Source: an uncultured Bacteroidota bacterium (GTDB lineage Bacteria > Bacteroidota > Bacteroidia > Bacteroidales > SZUA-534). From it: a DNA stretch of 26,216 nt. Position 1 is the stretch's first letter. Every line of letters starts with the position of its first letter. The notes beneath the pieces are model-generated. The model did no database searches and had not been told where the DNA came from. It worked only from the letters and a program-made list of their open reading frames with translations. The stretch covers positions 1 to 26,216 of the forward strand of contig CALABN010000076.1 of NCBI GenBank assembly GCA_937885735.1, in the 5' to 3' direction. Shown here in pieces: positions 18,651 through 26,192 of this stretch. The translations under genes and the position numbers were made by a program.

Positions 18651-19781
18651 TTATAGTATCAATTTAATAATCAGTTCGATTGCGTTTACCACGCTTCCGC
18701 CAGTCAGAGTGACCATAAAGGCGTATGCAGGATATAGGAAAAGAGTCCGCACTGTGGTTATTTTCTTGCCCATTGCGGTGCCTTTAACGTGATATTGCAT
18801 AGCGCCAGTAGGGCAGGCATCGACGCATTTTCCGCACATTGAGCAATTTATGAGTGGCTGATGTTTTTGGTCAATGGCGAGCATAGGGCATACCTTGCGA
18901 CATTTCCCGCAGTCGATGCATTTGCTACGATTGTTGCGCACGCTGAAGATGCACACTTTGTTGAATATTGACATAAGCGCGCCCATAGGGCAGAAGGTTG
19001 CGCATTGAACACGTTTTTTCGTAAGGATTGGCAACACGACCACAAGTGCCACGAAAAGCACGGCCATAATGATTGTCTTTATCAGCGATTCTGCATCAAC
19101 AACCTTGTCGCGTTCAGTCACCAACTTGAACGGGCACAGCCAGTTGCAATATTCAGGCATCAGTGTCGATGCCGACCACAATGCCATTACAATCAGCATT
19201 GCCAGGGCAAAGTATCTGTAACTCTCGTTGATGCGCGTAATCCACGTTTTCTTGCCAATTCGGTGGAATCCGTCGTCCCAACCGCCGTAGAAGCATCCCC
19301 AACTGCAAAAGCCGCGTCCCAATATCAGTCCTGCGCCCAGCACAATCACAAGCATCGACGATATGGATGCGAATCCAGTCAGAATGCTTCCAGGAAAAAT
19401 TATGGTCTGCTTGATTGCGGCAGGTATGATAACCATTGTTGTCACAATGTGGCAGAAGGGAATCTCGCACGACATTATTTCCGATTCAGAGTAGGTCGTG
19501 CTGCCTCGCATTTCCACAAGGTTGCTCATAAATGTGACTGAAAACAGAACCGCCGAAGCAAAGAAGGCTATGGCCCGCCATTTGTCGGCTTCACCTTTGT
19601 AGTGCATCATAAAGAACATTGTGCCGTAGAAGATGACGGTTACAAGGTATGCCAATCCGTGAACTGAATCGGCAAACACGTTCTGCCCACCGCTGAGCAT
19701 TAAAAGAATGATGAAAATCATTGGCAGTGTAAGCATTGTGCTTCGCAGCCATTTCCCTGTTGCATAAAGATTGTTTTTCAT
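18651..19781 (-). CDS. Membrane polyferredoxin, NapH/CcoG-like 4Fe-4S protein
   Basis: A 376-residue inner-membrane protein with about seven hydrophobic segments and two classical 4Fe-4S sites near the C-terminus: C288xxC291xxC294xxxC298P and C313xxC316xxC319xxxC323P. NapH-type cysteine pairs precede them at membrane borders: GRGFCSWGC (C159/C163), CNWLCP (C212/C216) and CATFCP (C260/C264). A further pair, SCEIPFCH (C105/C110), lies between helices. Such proteins move electrons from quinol or a cytosolic donor across the membrane to periplasmic acceptors or maturation factors. A last hydrophobic segment after the clusters is unusual for NapH. The gene starts 1 bp after the stop of the CcdA-like gene and its stop abuts the next ATG, so the three proteins are probably made together. 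The final electron acceptor is unknown. Confidence 0.88.
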   Translation of the reverse strand: MKNNLYATGKWLRSTMLTLPMIFIILLMLSGGQNVFADSVHGLAYLVTVIFYGTMFFMMHYKGEADKWRAIAFFASAVLFSVTFMSNLVEMRGSTTYSESEIMSCEIPFCHIVTTMVIIPAAIKQTIIFPGSILTGFASISSMLVIVLGAGLILGRGFCSWGCFYGGWDDGFHRIGKKTWITRINESYRYFALAMLIVMALWSASTLMPEYCNWLCPFKLVTERDKVVDAESLIKTIIMAVLFVALVVVLPILTKKRVQCATFCPMGALMSIFNKVCIFSVRNNRSKCIDCGKCRKVCPMLAIDQKHQPLINCSMCGKCVDACPTGAMQYHVKGTAMGKKITTVRTLFLYPAYAFMVTLTGGSVVNAIELIIKLIL

Positions 19782-19782
19782 A

Positions 19783-20394
19783 TTATTTTATTATTAAAAG
19801 TATCCATTTGATAATTAGCATTGTGCCTACAATGACAGAGGCGAATTTTCCTGTCAGCATTATGGCTCGTTTGTTGTTGACAAGCGAGACCAGCGGGAGG
19901 GGAACCATAAACATCGAAGATCCCACAAAGAATAGTATGAAGGTGAGCAGACCGTCGATGAACGACGAAGCGTTGAGCGTCACACCTGTCACGGCAATCA
20001 TTGACGGACAGATGTTCAGCGCCGAAACGAATCCCAGCGTCGGCAACAGCAGTTTGGGCATCGCCTTGCGCACCTTCGCCTTGAAACCTACGCCTTTCAG
20101 ACAATATGAAGGCATCTTGACAAAAGCATTGAGCAACATAAGCAACCCAAGAAGCAATAGCGAATATGTGCCAACTTCTTTCGGCATCTTTATTACTGAT
20201 GAGATGCCCATTAGTATGCTTCCGATGGTGATGTAGGCCAGCAGCCGTCCGCACAGGAATTTTGCCATATATAGGTATGATTTCCCCGTTGACGGGGAGT
20301 TGCGCATAATCACTGACAGCACCAGTGGCCCGCAAGTTGCCAGACACGATGTGCCAGCCCCCAATCCAATTAGTAATCCTTCAAAGCAATTCAT
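19783..20394 (-). CDS. CcdA/UreH-like membrane protein (DsbD transmembrane-type family)
   Basis: A 203-residue protein with about six transmembrane helices, belonging to the DsbD-transmembrane/UreH-like/TauE-SafE-annotated group. The first helix carries SCLATCGP (C17, C21) and the fourth NICPSM (C129). Their positions correspond to the paired cysteines of CcdA and DsbD, which pass thiol reducing power from cytoplasmic thioredoxin to the periplasm. In several Bacteroidetes a protein of this type sits beside the CcoG and FixH genes of cbb3 oxidase clusters, where copper or thiol handling is suspected. It is the first gene of the operon with its own promoter (20425-20456) and LytTR-like repeats upstream. 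Whether it transports metal or electrons cannot be decided from sequence. Confidence 0.8.
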   Translation of the reverse strand: MNCFEGLLIGLGAGTSCLATCGPLVLSVIMRNSPSTGKSYLYMAKFLCGRLLAYITIGSILMGISSVIKMPKEVGTYSLLLLGLLMLLNAFVKMPSYCLKGVGFKAKVRKAMPKLLLPTLGFVSALNICPSMIAVTGVTLNASSFIDGLLTFILFFVGSSMFMVPLPLVSLVNNKRAIMLTGKFASVIVGTMLIIKWILLIIK

Positions 20395-20424
20395 TGTCGT
20401 CTTCCGTTTTTATTTTTGACGATG

Positions 20425-20456
20425 CAAATGAAGGCTACTCTTTTGTGGTGGCAAAA
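20425..20456 (-). promoter_or_regulatory. Predicted promoter of the three-gene redox operon
   Basis: Minus-strand TTTTG (20456-20452), a 19-bp spacer and TTCATTTG (20432-20425) fit the Bacteroidetes promoter with one mismatch in the -7 box. Such a mismatch is compatible with a promoter that needs an activator. The leader would be about 25 nt. Confidence 0.62.
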
Positions 20457-20507
20457 TAATTGGGATACACGTCGGGATTATAGCGTAAAATGTGACGGTT
20501 GGCTGTT

Positions 20508-20541
20508 TTTGGGACGAATGGCAAGGCCCGTTTGGGACGAA
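20508..20541. promoter_or_regulatory. Paired direct repeat, probable LytTR-regulator binding site
   Basis: TTTGGGACGAA occurs twice, at 20508-20518 and 20531-20541, identical over 11 bp, with a 12-bp gap (23 bp start to start). LytTR-domain regulators such as AgrA bind two short direct repeats with about this gap. The pair lies about 52 bp upstream of the operon's -33 box and immediately behind the LytTR gene, so it is placed for activation of the redox operon. Binding itself is inferred. Confidence 0.6.
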
Positions 20542-20543
20542 AA

Positions 20544-21344
20544 TCAGGCCAGACTCGCAATCAAATCCTTTGCGTAGGTACGCGATACGGGAACATCGGT
20601 CACGCCGTGGCTCATAATCAGGCGGTAGCCAGCAGTGCTGTTGCCGTTGACCGAAATCACGGCCGATAGGTTGACCAGATATGCCCTGTGGCATTTGCGG
20701 ATTTGCGGAAAATGTGCCAGTTGCTCTTCCACCGAAGTCATTGTCGCCCGAATCTGCCTTATACCTTCGGTGGTGGCAATCTTGCAGTAGTTCCTGTCAG
20801 ATTCAACGTAAAGCAACTGATTCAGCGCAAGATCGATTTGCTCGTTTTTTGCAGTTCCAGTAATAGTCAGCGTTAGTGGCGTGTCGTCAATTTTCTCTTT
20901 CCTTTTCTCCCCCCTGTCGGGAATGACCAACCCGATGCTTATGGCAAGCACCGATATGGCTATTGTTTGCCAAACGGCTGTCCATAAGGTAGATAAAAGA
21001 GATGCGCTTGCGTATATGAAATACAGTATTACTGAATTGCCTATCACTACAAATGTCACAATCATCGCAGTCAGTGCCATATTCCGTCCAATGGTCCATT
21101 TGTCTATTTGGAAAAAATCGCGTTTGATGACAGGTAGAATGTAATACGGCAAGATGCAACTTGCAAAAGTGACTATGGCAAACGGCAGTTCAATGAAGAA
21201 ACGCTTGTTGCCCAATGTGTTGATGCCGAAAGGCTGTAGAATCACCAGAATCAGGTACACAATCAGGCCGTACACCAGACCCATAATCCACATATTTTTG
21301 TCGTGGTATTGCTTTGGCTGATTCAGGAACTCTCGAAGTTTCAT
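20544..21344 (-). CDS. Membrane-bound LytTR-family transcriptional regulator
   Basis: A 266-residue protein with four predicted N-terminal transmembrane helices (about 19-37, 52-73, 88-112 and 119-141) and a cytoplasmic C-terminal LytTR DNA-binding domain (about 166-264). LytTR features are LLYVESDRNYCKI (177-189), RATMTSVEEQL (199-209) and the RKCHRAYLVNLSAVI block (216-230). There is no receiver domain and no kinase domain, so the signal must be sensed by the membrane part or delivered by a partner; such one-component membrane LytTR proteins are known in Bacteroidetes. It lies 38 bp behind fmt and may be co-transcribed with it. The adjacent redox operon with its paired repeats is the obvious candidate target. 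Confidence 0.87.
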   Translation of the reverse strand: MKLREFLNQPKQYHDKNMWIMGLVYGLIVYLILVILQPFGINTLGNKRFFIELPFAIVTFASCILPYYILPVIKRDFFQIDKWTIGRNMALTAMIVTFVVIGNSVILYFIYASASLLSTLWTAVWQTIAISVLAISIGLVIPDRGEKRKEKIDDTPLTLTITGTAKNEQIDLALNQLLYVESDRNYCKIATTEGIRQIRATMTSVEEQLAHFPQIRKCHRAYLVNLSAVISVNGNSTAGYRLIMSHGVTDVPVSRTYAKDLIASLA

Positions 21345-21382
21345 TTTATATTGATGCTGAAAAATGAGTTATGCAACCCGCT

Positions 21383-22354
21383 TTACATTGAATATTCGTT
21401 GATGTCCTTGAATCCGCGCAGGAAATCGGCTATTGGCATACGTTTCTTGCCTGCAAGTTGAATGTCGTCAAGCGATATGGTGCCGTTTCTCACAAAGACT
21501 TTCAGGTACGATTTCCCGTCAGACGTAATTTTCCCAACAGGTTCGTTGTGTTGCATTTCCTCGAATTTTCCGCAGAAAATCTTCATAGACAATGGCTCGC
21601 AGCCAGTTCTTTTCAGTTCGCCAAATGCGGCAGGATACGGACTTAAGCCTCTAATCTTGTTTATTATTGTCAATGGCTCGTCGTTCCAGTTGATTCGGCA
21701 GTCGTCCTTGAAAATTTTAGGAGCGCCTTTCAGTATTCCGTCGGCAGGCATCAGTTCGCTTTGCGGAGTGCCTTTGGTGTTGCCTGCGCAAATCGACTCG
21801 ACAGTCTTTATCAGAAGCGATGCGCCCACATTCATCAGTTTGTCGTGAACAATGCCGACGTTGTCGTCGGGTTCAATCTTTATTTTTTCATATTGAAGAA
21901 TGTCGCCAGTGTCAATTTCGTGTTTCAGCAGGAACGTTGTTACTCCAGTGTACTCTTCGCCGTTCATAATGGCCCAGTTGATGGGGGCTGCGCCTCTATA
22001 GTTTGGCAACAGCGATGCGTGGACATTGATGGAGCCGAGTGGCGGCATATTCCATACGCTTTCGGGCAACATCCTGAATGCCACTATCACCTGCAAGTCG
22101 GCTTTCCATTGGCGCAATGATTCTTGAAAATCAGGGTCTTTCAGTTTCTCGGGCTGAAGGATTGGCAAATCCTTGCTCACGGCAAACTGCTTCACGGCGC
22201 TTTCGCTTATCTTTTGCCCGCGACCAGCAGGCTTGTCGGGTGTAGTGACAACGCCGACAACATTGTATCCGTTGTCAATCAATGCCTTCAGGCTCTCAAC
22301 CGCAAAGTCGGGCGTGCCCATAAATACTATTCTCAAGGAATCTTTGCTATACAT
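21383..22354 (-). CDS. fmt: Methionyl-tRNA formyltransferase
   Basis: This cytoplasmic enzyme transfers a formyl group from 10-formyl-tetrahydrofolate to initiator Met-tRNA. The 323-residue length is standard. An N-terminal strand with IVFMGTPDFAVESL, a loop TTPDKPAGRGQ (37-47) and the signature NVHASLLPNYRGAAPINWAI (110-129) are present. The catalytic residues are N110, H112 and D148 (HEIDTGDIL). The C-terminal OB-like domain, starting after the INKIRGLSPYPAAF block, binds tRNA. The ATG at 22354 fits the family N-terminus. No peptide deformylase gene is adjacent. No obvious promoter box is seen in the gap up to the GH16-like gene's terminator. Confidence 0.95.
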   Translation of the reverse strand: MYSKDSLRIVFMGTPDFAVESLKALIDNGYNVVGVVTTPDKPAGRGQKISESAVKQFAVSKDLPILQPEKLKDPDFQESLRQWKADLQVIVAFRMLPESVWNMPPLGSINVHASLLPNYRGAAPINWAIMNGEEYTGVTTFLLKHEIDTGDILQYEKIKIEPDDNVGIVHDKLMNVGASLLIKTVESICAGNTKGTPQSELMPADGILKGAPKIFKDDCRINWNDEPLTIINKIRGLSPYPAAFGELKRTGCEPLSMKIFCGKFEEMQHNEPVGKITSDGKSYLKVFVRNGTISLDDIQLAGKKRMPIADFLRGFKDINEYSM

Positions 22355-22404
22355 ATATATAATAGGTTTGTTCTTAAGATTATTGTTTATGCGTTGTTTT
22401 TACA

Positions 22405-22430
22405 TTAAAAAAGGCCACTCTAGGTAGCCT
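22405..22430 (-). terminator. Terminator of the GH16-like gene
   Basis: On the minus strand AAGGCTAC pairs with GTGGCCTT (8 bp including one G-T wobble; plus positions 22423-22430 and 22410-22417) around a 5-nt loop. A run of six T follows. It lies 25 bp beyond the stop at 22456 and ahead of fmt. Confidence 0.75.
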
Positions 22431-22455
22431 TCCTTAATGTTATTTGATGGTCATT

Positions 22456-23910
22456 TTAAGCCTTTTCGTAGCAACGTACCCAGTCAATTTCGAATGCCGA
22501 AGGAAGATTGGCGTCGTTGGCGTTTTTGTTCAAGCCTGCAGAAAGCATTATGAACAATGGTTCTTGAGGGACAGCGTTGCTTGTTGATGCAACTTCAACT
22601 CCGTTTATCTTCCAGGTGATCTTGTTCTGTTCCCATTCTACAGAGTAGATGAAGAAATCCTTAGCCAAGCCCGAACCACCGAATTTGTTGCCTGCCGATT
22701 TTCCGTTGTTGTAGGTAGAAACCTGAAGCGAACCCGACTTGCCGACGTTGTATTTGAAAATGTCGATTTGTGGCTCAATCTTTTCGCCCTTCAACCAGAA
22801 TGCTTGATAAACAGGATTTTGAGCGTCAATTTTTATTTTGGCTTCAAATTTGCCGTATTGCTGACGGAAACTGTTCGCAGTGCTCAGCATACCCGAGGTG
22901 TAGTCGAAGTCTTGAGTGAAGAAACCGTGCTTTGCATCCCATACTTTGCCTGTGGCCTTTTCTTTTTTGGTAAGGATGCGCAGAACCGATTGCTTTATGT
23001 CGATGTTTTTGTTGTCGGTGTAGTATTGCTTGTCGCCAGCCAAAACGTAGCGGTCGTTGAGCACCATTTTCCCCCAGAAGAAACTGTTCATCCATTTCGA
23101 CTCGTCGATTTTCGCATCATCGAAGTTCTCTTCAAAAGTCAGGTTCCAAGCCTTCAGCGAGTCAAATTTGTTTGAATTTACGGTGGCTTGATACCATTTT
23201 ATGTTTTCAGAGTTTTTCAGTTCGTTGTATTTGCTTTCCTTTTGGGCGTCTTCGGTTTTGCTGAAACGGTTCTTGTCCAGAAGGTATTCTTTCTGTTGCT
23301 TGAATTCGTTCGATTTTACAAAAGCGTCAAGTTCGTTGTAGTCGGAGATAAGGAATGAGCCTTCAGTCTCGACATACATTTTGTATGGCTTGCTGTTCTT
23401 GTATTTTGTCCAGAATTTAAGGTCGGCTGAATTTTTCAGGCTCTTGAATTCTTCAAAAAGAGCCTTGTTTTTTTGCAGTTCGGCCATTTCCTCGTCGGTC
23501 TTGGCCTTTTGCTTTGCCAGTTTTGCAAGGTTGGCAATGCCAGCCAGTTCCTGATAGCGTTTAGGCATATCCGATGCGTCAATGGTTGTAAAGCGCTTGT
23601 AGTCGGCCGATTGTGGAACGCTGAAGTAGTTCTTGATGCGTTTGTCCTTGCTCAATTTCAGATATTTTTTTTCTTTCTCGCAATATTCTGATGCAGAGTA
23701 GTTTAACGATGTTATTTGGGCCTTTTTTGCCTTGAATTCGTTTGAGTTGACAAAACTGTCCAATTCGTTGTATAGTTTCAACTCTTCAGAGTCTTTGTAT
23801 TCGTTAAGTCGCTTGAATTCAGCAATTAATTGATTGCGTTCGCCTTCAATCTTTTCGGTTTTTGGCAGAAGGCCAAGAGCTAGACGCAGTGAAAAACTGA
23901 AATTTGCCAT
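22456..23910 (-). CDS. GH16-fold protein with N-terminal helical repeats; catalytic glutamates replaced
   Basis: The start chosen is the ATG at 23910 (MANFSFSLRLALGLLPKTEK), behind a TATATTTG promoter element; a GTG start at 23970 would precede the promoter. The protein has 484 residues and no signal peptide. Residues about 20-255 are charged, Lys/Glu-rich helices with about five imperfect repeats of S-x-[DEN]-x-K-x-[FYW]-x(4-6)-x-[SN]-x-x-[FY]-x-x. The clearest pair is YNELDSFVNSNEFK (47-60) and YNELDAFVKSNEFK (191-204). Residues about 257-484 have the GH16 (laminarinase-like) jelly roll: LTFEENFDD, DESKW, GMLSTANSFRQQYGKFEAKIK, and a closing FEIDWVRCYE. The active-site motif E-[IL]-D-[IFV]-x-E reads QIDIFK (381-386), so both catalytic Glu are lost. 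It is probably a binding or structural protein; the site of action is unknown. Similar repeat-plus-GH16 proteins appear to exist in other Bacteroidales, from memory only. Confidence 0.82.
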   Translation of the reverse strand: MANFSFSLRLALGLLPKTEKIEGERNQLIAEFKRLNEYKDSEELKLYNELDSFVNSNEFKAKKAQITSLNYSASEYCEKEKKYLKLSKDKRIKNYFSVPQSADYKRFTTIDASDMPKRYQELAGIANLAKLAKQKAKTDEEMAELQKNKALFEEFKSLKNSADLKFWTKYKNSKPYKMYVETEGSFLISDYNELDAFVKSNEFKQQKEYLLDKNRFSKTEDAQKESKYNELKNSENIKWYQATVNSNKFDSLKAWNLTFEENFDDAKIDESKWMNSFFWGKMVLNDRYVLAGDKQYYTDNKNIDIKQSVLRILTKKEKATGKVWDAKHGFFTQDFDYTSGMLSTANSFRQQYGKFEAKIKIDAQNPVYQAFWLKGEKIEPQIDIFKYNVGKSGSLQVSTYNNGKSAGNKFGGSGLAKDFFIYSVEWEQNKITWKINGVEVASTSNAVPQEPLFIMLSAGLNKNANDANLPSAFEIDWVRCYEKA

Positions 23911-23936
23911 ATTTAATTTAATGTAATTACAGAGTA

Positions 23937-23944
23937 CAAATATA
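23937..23944 (-). promoter_or_regulatory. Predicted -7 element of the GH16-like gene
   Basis: Minus-strand TATATTTG is a full TAnnTTTG match 26 bp before the ATG at 23910. No clear -33 box is seen 19-21 bp upstream, where the preceding terminator lies. It decides against the GTG start at 23970. Confidence 0.55.
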
Positions 23945-23972
23945 AAAAAAAGTGAATTTGTAGAACTCACTT
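23944..23972 (-). terminator. Terminator of the histidine kinase gene
   Basis: Minus-strand AAGTGAGTT pairs with AATTCACTT (9 bp including one wobble; plus positions 23964-23972 and 23950-23958) around a 5-nt loop, and a run of eight T follows. It abuts the promoter of the next gene. Confidence 0.72.
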
Positions 23973-23988
23973 TATAGAACTCACCTTA
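23961..23988. repeat. 14-bp tandem duplication at the end of the histidine kinase gene
   Basis: Two adjacent 14-bp units, 23961-23974 and 23975-23988, each begin TAGAACTCAC and differ at one base. One unit contains the stop codon of the kinase gene and the other one arm of its terminator. Confidence 0.7.
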
Positions 23989-25803
23989 TAATGCTTTTGG
24001 AATTGTAAAATAAAATGTGCTTCCAACGCCTTTTATGCTTTTTGCCCATATTTTTCCATTGTTCTTTTCAACGAATTCCTTGCAGAGAATCAGTCCTAGA
24101 CCAGTGCCCTCAAGTTCGTTGTTCTCGTTGTATGTCAGGCTACGGCTGTCTATTCTGAAAAGATTGCTCACGTGCGATTCGTCCATTCCCATACCCTGGT
24201 CCGAAATGGAAATTTCAATCATATCGTTCTCTATTTCCTTTGCCGTTATGGTTATGGTGCTGTTGTTCGGACTGAATTTCAATGCGTTTGAGACTATGTT
24301 CCTGAAAACGAATGTCGCCATATCGTGGTCGACAAAGGCGTACAGGTTGGGGTCTATGTTAGGGACAATGGCAATGTTCTTTTGTGTTGCCACGCCCGAT
24401 TGCAATTCCATTATGTTGTTGACTATGAACCCTACTTGTATCTTCTTGTAACTGATTTTGATTTGTCCTGTTTGGGTTCTGGCCCATTGCAGTAGGTTTT
24501 CAAGCAAGCCGAAAATCTTGTGCGAATAGAAATTGATTTGCTTGATGTACTCGTGGTCCTTTACAGGTTCGGGGTGATACAAGTCGCTGAGCATCAAGTC
24601 GGTAATATTGATGATAGCCGAAAATGGATTCTTCAGGTCGTGCGAAATTATTGTGAAGAACTTGTCTTTCGCCTCGTTCTTTTGTTCAAGTTCAATTTTC
24701 TGCTTTTCCAGTTCCTGTTTTTCTATAAGTAGTTGAGCCTGTGCTTTTTCTATGTCATCGGCTTTGCGGGCCAAATGCTCTTCCATTTCGTTGCAGACCT
24801 TGAGTCGGCTAATCATCGGAATCATCATCTTTCCCCACAAGTTAGGCTTGCCCTCAATGGTTTTGCAGAAAACATCGTTGCTGAGCACCATTAGCCTTGA
24901 ACTCTTTATTGCTGTGGCGTTGGTGGAGTGTGGGCTTTTGTCGATGAACGAGTATTCGCCGAAATATTGGTTTTTCGAGAATGTGTTGAATATGTGCCCG
25001 TTGTTGTGTATGCTGACACTGCCTTCAAGTATGACGTACAATTGTAGTCCAGGGTCGCCTTTTGTATATATCAAGTCGCCTTTCTTGTAGAGCACTTCAG
25101 TCATATTGCTCGCCAAAAGATTGATGGTCTCGTTGTCAAACTCTTTGAACAATCCTTTATATTCAGCATAAGGAATATAAGCAACAATTAAGATTTTAAA
25201 AATAGACTTAACTAACTCTGCTACCATTTTCCATGAGAACATATTCTGGAAGCCTGAAATTGGATTTAGCCTATCAAGATTGGGCATCATGGGATCAAAT
25301 CTGAACAAAAAGCCGCCAGTCTGTATTAGATTGACTACAACGGCGGCGAGCATAATTATAAGCATAAATGGAAGAATTACTATCATTGTTATTGCTACAA
25401 ATTGGTGAAACAGAATGATACATTCTTCAAATGCAAATTCAGTATGTATGCTGTTAATATATGAATGTTTCATATAGTCGGCACATTGTGTGAACATTGT
25501 TTTACCGTAAACGTTCAGCATAAAGAAACCAGCAAGAAGAATTGCAACGGAACCTAAGTCTTGTGATTTGGCAATGTTACCTTCTTTTACGGCATCTCTT
25601 TTGCGTTTATCTGTTGCTTCTTCTGTTTTTTCCCCAGCAAACATCTGAAGATTTAATGGTATTTCAGATACTTTGAGTGGAGTTTTATATTCAGAAAAAT
25701 CAAAAGAAATATTAATCGGTTGGTTTGGTTTTGATGAATTTTCTAAGAAATTATCTGCTAAATCATTAACGCAAATAGGGGTTGAACTAGGTGAAGATAC
25801 CAT
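23986..25803 (-). CDS. FlhB N-terminus joined in frame to a cNMP-binding-domain histidine kinase (probable chimera)
   Basis: A 605-residue frame with two unrelated halves. Residues 1 to about 216 are the membrane part of the flagellar export protein FlhB: NLQMFAGEKTEEATDKRKRD (51-70), GNIAKSQDL, four hydrophobic helices and the DRLNPISGFQNMFS region (177-190). The FlhB cytoplasmic domain with the NPTH autocleavage site is missing. Residues from about 218 form a cyclic-nucleotide-binding fold (KGDLIYTKGDPGLQLYVILEG, FGEYSFIDKSP), then a coiled coil (about 338-378) and a complete histidine kinase: H388 in FFTIISHDLKNPF, N-box RNIVSNALKFSP, G1 SDQGMGMD, G2 EGTGLGL. Codons change from AT-rich (AAA, GAA, TTA, ATA) to mixed (AAC, GAG, ACC, ATC) near 25,150. 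The kinase half fits the Bacteroidales neighbourhood and has its own terminator; the FlhB half does not. The start overlaps the FliR stop (TAATG) with a GGAGG ahead of it. The native kinase start is not present. Confidence 0.8.
   Translation of the reverse strand: MVSSPSSTPICVNDLADNFLENSSKPNQPINISFDFSEYKTPLKVSEIPLNLQMFAGEKTEEATDKRKRDAVKEGNIAKSQDLGSVAILLAGFFMLNVYGKTMFTQCADYMKHSYINSIHTEFAFEECIILFHQFVAITMIVILPFMLIIMLAAVVVNLIQTGGFLFRFDPMMPNLDRLNPISGFQNMFSWKMVAELVKSIFKILIVAYIPYAEYKGLFKEFDNETINLLASNMTEVLYKKGDLIYTKGDPGLQLYVILEGSVSIHNNGHIFNTFSKNQYFGEYSFIDKSPHSTNATAIKSSRLMVLSNDVFCKTIEGKPNLWGKMMIPMISRLKVCNEMEEHLARKADDIEKAQAQLLIEKQELEKQKIELEQKNEAKDKFFTIISHDLKNPFSAIINITDLMLSDLYHPEPVKDHEYIKQINFYSHKIFGLLENLLQWARTQTGQIKISYKKIQVGFIVNNIMELQSGVATQKNIAIVPNIDPNLYAFVDHDMATFVFRNIVSNALKFSPNNSTITITAKEIENDMIEISISDQGMGMDESHVSNLFRIDSRSLTYNENNELEGTGLGLILCKEFVEKNNGKIWAKSIKGVGSTFYFTIPKAL
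25137..25160. other. Putative chimeric junction between flagellar and Bacteroidales sequence
   Basis: FlhB similarity ends at about residue 215-217 (PYAEYKG) and the cNMP-binding domain begins at about residue 218 (LFKEFDNETINLL). Codon style changes within the same few codons. The exact base cannot be fixed because the residues between (GLFKEF) could belong to either side. An assembly join is the leading explanation. Confidence 0.65.
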
Positions 25804-26192
25804 TAATTCAGACCTCCTAAGTGCTTTAATATGAGCATTACTTCATTGGATGAGGTATTGATAAGGTATTTTATCAGGTCTGCCAAATGTGGCATAAATA
25901 CGTATATTACAAATAGCCCACCTATAATTTTTATTGCAAAGCCTAATTGGAATATATTCATTTTAGGAACTGTTCTAGCTATAATTCCTAGTGCAACATC
26001 GCCAATCAATATTACAGCAACAATTGGCATTGATATCTGAAGTCCGCAGACGAAAACCATTCTGCTGTATAAAACAATTTCTTCTATTATGCTGTTTGTT
26101 ATTACCAGACCTGATAACGGTACCATGCTGAAACTATTAAAGAATGATTCCAATATAATAAGATGACCGTTTAAAATTAAAAATAAAAGCAA
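25803..26192 (-). CDS. fliR: FliR flagellar export protein, C-terminal half (partial, apparent frameshift at window edge)
   Basis: FliR is a membrane component of the flagellar type III export gate, normally about 260 residues. The visible 129 residues match its C-terminal half: LFLILNGHLIILESFF (family NGHH region), GLQISMPIVAVILIGDVALGIIART and the closing PKMNIFQLGFAIKIIGGLF. The frame seems to begin at a TTG at 26192, with in-frame stops just upstream, but this is not a real start. The bases before it, read one frame over, give KLIEILSIA, which is what should precede LFLILNGH. A one-base indel in the T-rich stretch near 26,190 therefore appears to break the gene. Its TAA overlaps the FlhB start by one base, the usual fliR-flhB coupling of Firmicutes-type operons. 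It is foreign to the rest of the window. Confidence 0.8.
   Translation of the reverse strand: MLLFLILNGHLIILESFFNSFSMVPLSGLVITNSIIEEIVLYSRMVFVCGLQISMPIVAVILIGDVALGIIARTVPKMNIFQLGFAIKIIGGLFVIYVFMPHLADLIKYLINTSSNEVMLILKHLGGLN

Noticed and set aside
18207..20394. A cbb3 oxidase maturation cluster (ccoG, fixH and partners)
   Set aside because: Topology and order are reminiscent, but the small protein lacks recognisable FixH similarity, and no ccoN, ccoO, ccoP, ccoI or ccoS is in the window. I keep only the general redox description.
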